Shown piece by piece: positions 12,101-21,707 of a DNA stretch of 64,000 nt. The stretch covers positions 65,180,935 through 65,244,934 of the forward strand of contig CM043950.1 in the NCBI GenBank assembly GCA_014529385.2, read 5' to 3'. Under the pieces are notes generated by a model, which was not told where the DNA came from, did not search any database, and worked only from the letters and a program-made list of their open reading frames with translations. The position numbers and the translations under genes were made by a program. Numbering within the stretch: the stretch's first letter is position 1; every line of letters starts with the position of its first letter. The stretch comes from Adiantum capillus-veneris. Lineage: Eukaryota; Streptophyta; Polypodiopsida; Polypodiales; Pteridaceae.

Positions 12101-12112
12101 TGGTATCAGAGC
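12101..12112 (+). other. primer binding site (initiator Met tRNA type)
   Basis: TGGTATCAGAGC lies two bases after the 5' LTR and matches the 3' end complement of plant initiator-Met tRNA, the usual minus-strand primer. Confidence 0.85.
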
Positions 12113-12504
12113 ATTTGGTTTCTCTTTTCTTGCTTAAGAAGAGAGGTCCTTAAGTAGCGTATAAATGGTTGATGTTGTTAATTATATTAGGGTAAGAGGA
12201 ACTCGGATCTATTATCGGTTTTGTTGAGCCCACTATGTGGGGGATGGTGCACACCTCGGAAGCTTTGGACGTAATAATGGAGTCTTTTTAGACTTGCCTA
12301 CGGCTTTACCATTATTGAGCCATAAGAAGTCCTAGCCCTTGGCAATTCTGCTATGTTAGACCTACTCCTCTACTCCTTATAATTAACCACTTCGAGCCGT
12401 GGGTGTAGATACTTAAGAGCCGATTTTCAAAGGCTAAGAGGAGTGGCAACTAAGGTTTTGAATTGCCAAAGCATACACTAAGTACATACATAAATTTTGT
12501 TAAC

Positions 12505-12789
12505 ATGGCTGAAAATAATCAAGAGAGTAGAATGAACATTGATAGCTTTGATTTTGCACATGAAGGTGCTAATGATGATGCGTCCATGTTTGTGAATTAT
12601 CTCGTCACTAGGTTGCAGCAAGCTATGGGCAACCCTGCTTTGCAAGCCGAAGTTACTCAACAACTTCATGCTTATGGAATTTCCCTTCCTCTCCAAGAGG
12701 AGAGAGAGCTTAGGAGGCCTCTTGAAGAGACCCCCAAAAGAAGACTCTCCCATTTGAGAGGAGGAATCCAAAGAGCAAGAAAGCAATGA
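12505..12789 (+). pseudogene. gag N-terminus, frameshifted
   Basis: The gag start is ATG 12505 (MAENNQESRMNIDSF). The frame continues to a TGA at 12787 after an Arg-rich artefact tail. The main gag-pol frame resumes one frame over near 12,765, with an acidic/serine segment (ESNESLSSSEDVAPRRRR) that reads as its natural continuation. A one-base change around the CCCCCAAAAG run at about 12,731 is the probable cause. Confidence 0.7.
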
Positions 12790-12811
12790 AAGTTTAAGTT
12801 CCTCTGAAGAT

Positions 12812-15800
12812 GTGGCTCCACGAAGACGGCGGTCTAGACGATCGCCCACTCCTCCCAAGAGGAAAAGATCAACACATAGTCCTTCTCCTCATCAGTCTGA
12901 AAGGCAAGAGAGGAAACAAAGGAAGAAAAGGGCTAGGAAGAGGTCACCCTCTTCTCCTTCTTCTTCACCTTCCTCCTCTTCTGACAAAAGTTATGGTTAT
13001 TCTCCTAGAGAATACAAGAGGGGAGGACATCACAAATCATTTCCTGCATGGCGAAGGTCACAAAAGCTAAAGAAGTTCAAGGAGGGAGGAAAGAGTATCT
13101 CTTTTCTCACCTATGATGGCACCTTTGGTGCTACCGACAAAGTGTTGGCCTTCATCCAACAATTTGATGCAGCTTTTGGAGATGAGAGCTTCACAGAGTC
13201 CTCCAAGCTACGCCATGTAGCTATGCACTTCCAAAAATCAGCTCGTCAATGGTGGGCTAGCCTTCGTGGCAATGGTGAAGCCCCAAAGACATGGAAAACT
13301 CTACGAGTTTCCATCATGAAGCAATTCCTTGCAAGCGATGCAAAAGACAAAGTGCTTACCGAATGGCGCAGCTTGAAGCTCCTCTCCCACGAGTCTATCC
13401 ACAAATATGTAGACAAGTTTTGGGATTTACATCTCAAGGCTACTGTCTTTCAAAAGATAGACTTTGCCAAGAAAAGGCAACAATTTTGTGCGGGATTACC
13501 TGAAGAGATGGCCGAGTACATCAACTCTCAACGGCCTGGTACTATTATCGATGTAATCCATCACACCATGGTTGCTTCACGCATCAATTTCCATCAAGGG
13601 GCTAGACGTAATGTCAAGCCCATGGAAAACAAAGACAAAAATGATGCAAAGGGGAAAACCAATGTTCAAAATACTTCCCAAGTCAATTCAAACAACAACA
13701 ACAATCGGTCCAAGGAGAAGGGAGTTTACAAAGGTAAAAACAAACTCTCTCCTGAAGAGCTTGAAGCTTTTCGCAAGGACCATAAGTGTTTCAAGTGTGG
13801 GGAGCGAGGACATGGCTATCGTTCTTGCCCCAAGAAGAATACTCGCAATGAGACTCCTAGGGCTTCCACCATCGAAGCTCCAAAAGAGGATGCTCATTGC
13901 AAAGAATCATCACTTTCCTATGCTTGGGGAAAGGTAAGAGAGCATGATGCCTTCATCTTGTTTGACCCTGGCTCTACTCTTAACTTCATATCAATGGAGT
14001 TGGCCACCAAGTTGGGCATTCAAGCTTTTGAGATGGGAGATATAGTAGTGGTTGATGCAGCTTTCAAGGGACAACAAGCCTCCGTTACTCCCTTCATTGG
14101 GAAGTTGAGGCTTCATGTCCAAAGCTATGTCGACAAAGAAGACTTCTTCATCTCTCCTCTCCAACATGAGGATGTTATCCTAGGGGCACCATGGTTTGAT
14201 CGCATGGCTGCCAACATGAAGTTCCCTGAAAGGAGAATCTACTTCACCTATAGGGGAAAGAACATGTATATAGATGCTAGTGAGCGTGGTCGCACTATTC
14301 CACTTGTAAATCCTCTTGCTTTTGATAAGTCAATGAAGAGCTCAATTTTTGCGTACATGATTTTTGTCAAAGAGTCTCTAAAAGATACTAATGTTTCATC
14401 AAATGTAAATGGTAGGAATCAAGAAGAGTTAGACTTGTCTAATTTTCTAAAAGGATTCCAAGATGTGTTCATCGATGATATCCCTATGGACTTACCTCCA
14501 AAACGAGGGGATGATGACCATCGCATTGAGCTTCTTCCTGGAAGTTCACCACCTAACAAGCCTCCTTATCGAGTCTCACAAGCTCAACAAGAGGAGATCA
14601 TGAGGCAAGTACAAGAGCTGGTAGACAAAGCGATGGTGAGGCCTAGTTCCTCTCCCTTTTGTTCTCTAGTCCTTTTAGTGAAAAAGAAAGATGGTACATA
14701 TCGTATGTGTGTGGACTATCGAGCACTAAACCATATCACTATCAAAAAAAGATTTCCCGTACCTCGGGTAGAAGATCTGTTTGATAAGCTACAAGGCTCT
14801 ACCTACTTCAATAGGATTGACTTTAAGAGTGGCTATCATCAAATAAGGATAGTGGATGAAGATATCTTAAAGACCGCGTTTCGCACAACGTTTGGTCTTT
14901 ATGAATATCTAGTCATGCCTTTTGGCTTGACTAATGCACCAGCTACGTTCAATCGTTTGATGGAGAAAATTTTTAGACCATACCACAAATTCACTGGAGT
15001 GTTCTTTGATGATATCATCATCTACTCCAAGTCTTTGGAGGAACATAAGCAACATCTCCAAGTGATTTTTCAAGCATTGAGGGAGAACAAGCTTTTTCTC
15101 AACCAAAAGAAAAGCGAATTCTTCCTACAAGAGATTCAATACCTAGGTCATATTATCTCTAAAGATGGTATCCAAATGGATCCATCAAAGTTAGAGGTAA
15201 TAAAAGCATGGCCTAACCCAAGAAATCTACATGAGCTAAGAAGCTTTGTTGGTAAGTGCGCATACTATAGACGCTTCATAGCAAAATTCTCTCAAGTAGC
15301 AGGACCACTACACGACTTAACTAAGAAGAACATTAAGTTTGTATGGACTGCTAAGGAGAAAAATGCTTTTGAAAAGCTCAAAGAGAAGCTTACTTCCCAA
15401 CCAGTCCTCGTGCTTCCGGATCTCTCAAAGCCATTTGAGGTCCAATGTGATGCTTGTGGTGATTGCCTTGGAGCAGTTTTGCTTCAAGAAGGGCATGCCA
15501 TAGCATATGAGAGCCGAAGGCTCAATATTGATGAACGAGTCTTGGGCATTTATGAGAAAGAGCTTTTAGCTGTTCTACATGCCCTAGACACATGGAAGCA
15601 CTACCTATTGGGGACTCCATTTATCCTACGAACCGACCACCAAAGTCTCAAGTATTTCATGACGCAAACCAAGCTTTCCGACAAACAAATGAGGTGGGCA
15701 AATTTTCTTTCACAATTTAATTTCCATATTGCTCACATAGCTGGTAAGCACAATCAAGTGGCCGATGCACTTTCACGACAACCCAAAGTTAATGTGGTGT

Positions 15801-16063
15801 CTATAGCTACTCACAATGATCTATCCTCTATGATAGATGAGTATGCTACTGACCCTGACTTTAGAGACATAATGTCAGCCCTTGCTTTGGGGAAGAAAAA
15901 GGAACCATTCACCTTGCAGGATGGTTATCTTCTCCACGGCAATAGGATATGTGTTACCCATTCCCTTCGTGAGAAAGTTATGTATGAATCCCATGCTCCT
16001 CCATATGCGGGGCATAGAGGTATTCAACCTACTCTCCGAGGAGTAGAGACGTACTTCTATTAG
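12812..16063 (+). pseudogene. gypsy gag-protease-RT-RNase H polyprotein
   Basis: A frame of more than 1,080 codons. After an Arg/Ser-rich segment comes the retrotransposon gag domain (FIQQFDAAF, RQWWASL), then a zinc knuckle CFKCGERGHGYRSC. The protease region has ILFDPGSTLNFIS, where D-P-G replaces the common D-S/T-G. The reverse transcriptase includes MCVDYRALN, MPFGLTNAPATF and the catalytic VFFDDIIIYSK (F-F-D-D variant seen in plant gypsy elements). RNase H shows the expected carboxylates in CDACGD, YEKELLA, RTDHQSL and VADALSR. The start of the integrase zinc finger follows (HAPPYAGHRG). The frame ends at TAG 16061-16063 where Trp is expected (F-Y-W-P), one G-to-A change. Confidence 0.93.
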
Positions 16064-17281
16064 CCTACCATGAAAGTGGACATACAAGAGTATGTTTCAA
16101 AATGTGTAGTATGCCAAAAGACCAAGTATGATAGAGGGAAGCAACCTGGATTACTCCAGCCATTGCCTATTCCAAATTCACCATGGGAGAGTATATCCAT
16201 GGATTTCATCTTTGGATTATCCAAGTCTATCCATGGGAATACAGGAATATGGACAATAGTTGACAAGTTTAGCAAGCAAGCACATTTTATTCCTGTCAAA
16301 AAGACTATTAAGGCACATCAAATGGCAACTCTCTTCATATCTTAGATTTTCAAGCACCATGGATTACCCACATCCATCGTGTCAGATAGAGATCCTAGAA
16401 TGACCAGTAATTTCTGGAAAGTTCTCTTTGAAAATCTAGGAACAAAATTGAATTTCTCTTCGGCCTATCACCCACAAACGGATGGCCAAAGTGAGATAGC
16501 CAATCTTACGATACTTGATCTACTCAAGACTTATGTTACTGAAGTAGATCAACGCTCACAATGGGAAAAGTACTTACCTCTTGTAGAGTATGCCTACAAT
16601 AATACTGTACATACTTCTACGGGAAAAGCACCTTTTGAGATCATTGAGGGAAGACCTAAAAGTCCCTTGCTACTCAAAGTACATGTGAAGATCTTCGCCG
16701 CCGATGAGTATAGCCGTGACCTACAAGAATCTTTTCAAAAGATTAGGGAGGCTATATCCATCTCTCAACAAAGGAAAAAAGAAGCTGCTGATAAGCACAT
16801 AAGAGCCTTAATGTTCAAAGAAAATGATTGGGTCTTACTCAAGTTTCCTAAGGCTCAATTAAGGCAAATGACGGGCAAAAATCCTACGGGCCATCAAAAG
16901 TATTATGCTAAACTAGCAAAAAGATACTATGGTCCTTTCCAAATCTTGAAGCCCATCAATGAGACGGCTTATCAACTCAAGTTGCCCAACCATTGGCTCA
17001 TACACAATGCCTTTCATGTAAGCCTACTTAAGCCCTACAAAGGAGAGCCACCAACTGAACCAATTATTGAAGACCCTCCCGAAGTTGAAGACCAAGAAGA
17101 GGTGCTACAGCCCGAAGCTGTCCTTCGGCATGAAGACAAGGTACTACGACATGGTAAGATTATCCGACGGTATCTTATTAAGTTCAAAAATTATCCTTTT
17201 GAAGATGCTAGATGGATGCAAGGAATACAACTTAAGGATAGTATGAACCTTGTCAATGCTTACAATGCTACATTAGAGTAA
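16064..17281 (+). pseudogene. gypsy integrase and chromodomain-like tail
   Basis: Continues the polyprotein after the 16,061 stop: the HHCC finger end (KCVVCQKTKYDRGKQPGLLQ), integrase core Asp (SMDFIFGL), second Asp (IVSDRDPRMTSNFW) and Glu (HPQTDGQSE). A second stop, TAG at 16343-16345, interrupts the sequence between F-I-S and I-F-K-H-H-G, where Gln is expected. The C-terminus has RYYGPFQIL, HNAFHVSLLKPY and a chromodomain-like block (GKIIRRYLIKFKNYPFEDARW), thought to direct integration in chromoviruses. The frame ends at 17279-17281 with TAA. Confidence 0.9.
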
Positions 17282-17630
17282 GCAAATGTACAAATTTCTT
17301 TTAAATGAATCATGTTTTTGTCTTATAAGACTAGTCCTCTTTTTAATTGTGCACAAATTTAACTAGTATGCATGCTTAGAATCATGTTTGTGATGACGAC
17401 GTCTCTCAAACACCAAGTAGAATTTGTCACTCTACTTTGGGAGAATGAAATGGACTAAAGAGTAGACATGCTTGCGGCAGCTATGTCTCCCAAGCACCAA
17501 ATGGATTAGTCATCCATCTTGGAAAGATGTCGTAGGGTAAAAAGGGATCCTCTACCCGCTAATAAGTAAAATTGACTAATGACTAAGGCTTTATCTCTTC
17601 TACCTCATAGTCGAGGACGAATATGATTTC

Positions 17631-17640
17631 AAGAGAGAGG
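17631..17640 (+). other. polypurine tract
   Basis: AAGAGAGAGG lies just before TAA and the TG start of the 3' LTR, the expected position for second-strand priming. Confidence 0.75.
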
Positions 17641-17643
17641 TAA

Positions 17644-19262
17644 TGTCATAAAATCTAATATCTAAACAACCCAAATGATTTTCTCATATTAAATTGATCA
17701 CTTAATGTGGGAGAATAAACGGGAACAAGTGTTAAGATATAAACATGTGCTTATAGATCTATCTCAACACGGGGCCAATGGTAAAGGGGCACAAATGAGA
17801 GATGGTCTATCAAAGAGAAAGGCTAACAAATGGAGCATAAGACCTTAGGGTTAGCTTCATTGAAGACCTCCAATAATGTGTGTAAAAGGCCTTTGACCTT
17901 CGGTATGCTAGGGCTGAGCTTGAGGCGAAGGAACCCGACCCAACTCGAGGTTCTTGTCCTGCTTGTCATGCTTGATGACTAAGGTGATTGAGGTGCTTGA
18001 GATGCTTGAGGTGCTTAATTATTGAGATGCTTGAGGTGCTTGACATGCTTGAGATGCTAGGGTTTCACTTGAGGTGGGAACCCAGCCCAAGCTAAAAGTG
18101 CTTATGAGCCAAGCTTGTAGTGGGAACTGGGCCTATGCATGAGGGGCTTGAGGTGTCAAAAAGTCAAAGATTCAATCCCTACAAGGAGGGGGCGAGCCCT
18201 ACATGAGGGGGGATGAGAGAGAACACCCAAACACTCACACAAGGCATGCGTGGTACAAAGAAAGCAAAAGGGACACTTGTCAAGCTCCTCCTCATGTTGC
18301 CCTCATGGTGTGCCTGAAGCCTATTGGTTGGCCACCGAAGGGGTCCAATAATAATTTAGGAGATTTAATTAATTGATGTAGCATTTATCTAGCCCTCTCT
18401 CTCAAAAGGGAAAGGGGGACACTTGTCTCAAGGCTACCCTTGCTGCTTGTAATGCCTCCTGCTTGTGATTGGCTAGGCCTGGATGGGTCCAATGAGCTTC
18501 AAGCATGAGCTACAAGGGGGGGTCGACCCAAGCAAGCTAGGGGGTTGCTTAGGGGGTATACTCACCCACACACACTCACAAACACTCTCATTGTGTGCTA
18601 TGCAAAGTGCAAGAGCTCCCTCTCCTTCTCCAAGCAAGTAGAGGTTGAGAGCCTACACCAACACTCTTGGATATGGAGTGCAAATCCAACCAAGAGCCAT
18701 GCTTCAATGCTTAAGCTTTGCCATCTCCTTCTTCTTCATTACTATGCTATTATGTATGCTAGCGACAAGAGTTATGATAAGTGAGGAACTAATTCTTTCT
18801 CCTATGAAATGTTTCTTCTTCCTCTTCCCTACCCTCATTCCCTGCTAGCTCTCTCCACCTTCAAAGGTGTTTGAGGTCTTGGGACTGAGGCTTGGGATAG
18901 TTAACGCTTTCTTCAAGTTTATGTTATGTTTGTGATGCATGAAGCTTTCCATCTTCATTGCATCACCTAGGTCACAAGGAACACAAAGATTGTATTGTAA
19001 CAAGTCTCTCTTAATGGGAGAAAACATAATACAAATGCCTATTGGAGGGGGGACCGGCTCCACATAAATCCGGTCCTCAAGTGTTGTCATGTTCTCTAAA
19101 TTCTCTCTCTTGCAAAAGTATTGTTCATGCCAAGTTAACTAATTGCTATGATTATGTTGCTATCTTCAATTATGTTCACCCGCTATGCTCACAAAGTCAT
19201 TTCTTAAAAGTACTCTCATTAATTTCCGCTACTCTCAAATTAAATAGGCCAATTCCATTACA
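17644..19262 (+). repeat. 3' LTR of gypsy element
   Basis: 1,619 bp, identical ends and length to the 5' LTR, with scattered single-base differences and no indel noticed. Followed by the AGTACA duplication at 19,263-19,268. Confidence 0.93.
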
Positions 19263-20130
19263 AGTACATGTGAGCACTTAACCACGATGTATACCAGTGA
19301 GAAACAAGTGTTAAAAAAAATGAACACATGTCCTTGGTACGTACCAGTGGTATATAAGTACTTGTCAACCAGTTCAAATGTTCTTACTGTTGATGTAAAC
19401 CAATCTTTTCATTTAAAACCGGTATGTTATTTACCTAACCAGTACATGTGAGCACTTAACCACGATGTATACCAGTGAGAAATAAGTGTTAAAAAGAATT
19501 TACTGGATATGTAAACCAGTATTTTCCTTTCGATATGTTTTTTACCTATCTGACATGACAAACAGTACATGTGAACACTCGACCAGTACATGTGAACACT
19601 TAACCACGATGTATACCAGTGAGAAATAAGTGTTAAAAGTTTTTCACTGGTCATGTAAACTAGTTTTTTACCTAATTGGTATGACAAACATTACATGTGA
19701 ACACTCGACCAAGATGTTTACTGGCATAAAATGTGTAAACGGTTTTAAATCTATTTACTGGCTATGTTAACCGGTATTGTAATATCAGACCGCTATTAGT
19801 TTTTATATAATTGGTTATGTAGTATGTCTACTACATACCACATATACACTTGACTGAGCTGTAAACTACTGTGAAAATGTGTTAACCAGTTGAAATTAAT
19901 TTACTCGTTATATCACTGGTCTTTTCATTTCAAACCGGTATTAGTAAGTGCATAATTTGTTGGGTTAACTAGTACATCTTTCACATACAACATATATACA
20001 CTTGACCAAGTTCTATACTAGTGGGAAAAAAGTGTTAACGAGCTATAATTAATCTACACGCTGTGTAAACCAATTTTTTCATTTAAAATCGGTATTAGTT
20101 ATTACATAACTGGTTAGGTTAACCTAGCAC
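19263..20130. repeat. degenerate tandem repeats in the large intron
   Basis: A sequence of the form CACTTAACCACGATGTATACC followed by AGTGAGAAA and AAGTGTTAA recurs at about 19,273, 19,455 and 19,608, then in weaker form near 19,698, 19,852 and 20,011. Typical spacing is about 155-180 bp. Each unit also has AACCGGT/AACCAGT-TTTTCATTTAAA words. The copy at 19,430-19,460 preserves the uninterrupted version of the gypsy target site. Confidence 0.65.
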
Positions 20131-20615
20131 AGAGAACCTAGCACAAACCTGCAAACTGAATTCGCTACTAGTGCTGAATCGGACCTGTCAATATTGGGGA
20201 GCAACTACCATGTGGAAGAGATGAGGCAAGGCTGCGAAGCAAGGAAGGGAATACTATGAACGCTATGCAGGCAGGAGCAGACTCGCAGAGTACAATCGCT
20301 AAGAAATTTGGGGTTTTTAATTTTAGTCCCATTTGTTTATACATATCATATGCGCGTGAAAGTATGCGTCTGCAAACGTATGTTTCAGCAAACATACGCA
20401 TATGATAAAAACTATGTTTCCATTTATATTCTCCTTCACATCCAATATTTATCTACTCTTAATCTAGGACCAAATACGGATTCCCCTTATTTCCATTTAT
20501 AACTTCCTTCATATCCGATTTCATATCTACTCTTATCAACCCAATTATAGTGAATATAGGTCATGAATGCAAATATTAGAAAACAAAAATGGATATAGTG
20601 AAGCAAGTTATTACC
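20131..20615. other. intron segment without recognised features
   Basis: It lies between the repeat block and the exon 1 donor. It contains short A/T-rich stretches and a partial direct repeat (TTTCCATTTATA twice near 20,416-20,500). No gene or element boundary recognised. Confidence 0.4.
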
Positions 20616-21343
20616 TGAGATTGTTCAAGAAGATGCACAGGATGTTTGACATATGAATTTCTTCCAATACACTTTCTACACACATCCTTCTTATTGGGTG
20701 AAACACGAGTGTTAGACATCCAAAAAGAGAAGATCAACTCTTTCTCATCAGGTGTTATGAAACCACGATCCATGGGCTGTCGAGCACACAAAGAGATTGG
20801 CAAATTGCCATCACCTGCTGCCCTCAACCGATTCTTTGCAGCTATGAAGTTCCTCTTGTGCAAATTTAGCAATTTAGATGCAGTTGAAACATTCACTTTT
20901 GAGGTAGATGTACACTCAACATTCATAAGCATTGTGGTGATGAACCTTTTAAGAAAGAGCTCATGTCCGCTCTTGGCTAATTTGATTGCATCTATTGTGT
21001 TGCATATGGCTTCCACGAAGGTTGTTTGTGCCCTGGGCATTTCAAGGTCTCCAAGAGAAAGATGATTGACAAACTTGCACAAAATATCTGAGCGTGATGC
21101 AACATCGAGGGCCTTTGTACGCCGAATGAAGAGCATAACAAGGTCATTGCAAAGTCTTTGACGCTTTGCATCACCATTTTGATCATTGTCTTCCTCACGT
21201 GCTACCTGCTCAAGCTTGTTCTTAGCACGCTGCTCCCTCTTTCTCCTAGCATGATATTCCTTGACCGCATCAACATCATACCTAGCACACAGTTCACAGT
21301 GAGGCTGAGAGCAGTCACATACACTGTGAGATTCTTGCTCCAT
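20616..21343 (-). CDS. transposase-like gene, exon 1 (N-terminal)
   Basis: The chosen start is the ATG at 21341-21343 (MEQESHSVCDCSQPHCELC), because the frame upstream is low-complexity Ser/Leu. The exon ends at a CAG/gtaata donor next to 20,615. It encodes a Cys-rich start (C-D-C-x5-C-x2-C), a basic helix (HARRKREQRAKNKLEQ) that could bind DNA or target the nucleus, a helical middle, and FITPDEKELIFSFWMSNTRVSPNKKDVCRKC near the end. The open frame is uninterrupted over 243 codons, unlike its surroundings. Linkage to exons 2-4 more than 10 kb away is inferred from same strand, splice sites and the intron-borne gypsy insertion. Confidence 0.55.
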
Positions 21344-21501
21344 GCTAGAGAGGGAGAGATTGAGCGAGGTGATAGGCCTACAGAGAGAAAGAGCAGTATA
21401 TGACAACAATAGATGTGTGATAGGCCTACAAAGTAAAACAACAATCTGGCTCCTACACAGAGAGTTAGAGAGAGAAAGGAAAACGAGAGAGTGGGAAGAC
21501 A

Positions 21502-21663
21502 AAGAGCTGGCTGACGTGCATTGTTAAGAGCTACAGAGCCGTCTTCTATATTTTCAAAAGAGGTGTGGAAATAGTATGGTGTAAAGAGCTGGCTGACGTG
21601 CATAGTTAAGAGGTACAGAGCCCTTCTATATTTAACAAAAAGCTGTGGAAATTCTATATTTAA
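21502..21663. repeat. 81-bp tandem duplication upstream of exon 1
   Basis: AAGAGCTGGCTGACGTGCAT recurs at 21,502 and 21,583, each followed by GTTAAGAG, TACAGAGCC and TTCTATATTT. It lies 160-320 bases upstream of the transposase-like start codon and includes TGACGTGCA, an ACGT-core word. It could be promoter or the subterminal end of a transposon; no function shown. Confidence 0.6.
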
Positions 21664-21707
21664 TTAAAAATCTGCTCAAAAGAATATATCGAATTGAACT
21701 AATATAG

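Larger units (their letters stand above)
10481..19262 (+). mobile_element. Ty3/gypsy LTR retrotransposon, complete structure
   Basis: The element is 8,782 bp with two LTRs of equal length (1,619 bp), TG...CA ends, an initiator-Met-type primer site, a polypurine tract and a 6-bp flanking duplication AGTACA (10,475-10,480 and 19,263-19,268). Domain order gag, protease, reverse transcriptase, RNase H, integrase and chromodomain-like tail places it in Ty3/gypsy, probably a chromovirus-type lineage; no env-like frame is present. About thirty LTR mismatches counted by eye (near 2 %) indicate a fairly recent insertion. It is no longer autonomous: there is a gag frameshift and two pol stops. It sits in the large intron of the minus-strand transposase-like gene, in opposite orientation. 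Confidence 0.93.

Noticed and set aside
11382-12157. Small open frames inside the gypsy LTRs (also at 18,545-19,281)
   Set aside because: The same frames occur in both LTR copies and have no family resemblance; LTR artefacts.
12812-13897. Overlapping alternative frames in gag (13,291-13,503; 13,572-13,937; 13,688-13,897)
   Set aside because: Shadow frames of the gag-pol reading frame with no independent signal.
10481-19262. Endogenous retrovirus with env
   Set aside because: After the integrase and chromodomain-like tail there is only a short untranslated stretch and the polypurine tract; no third ORF.
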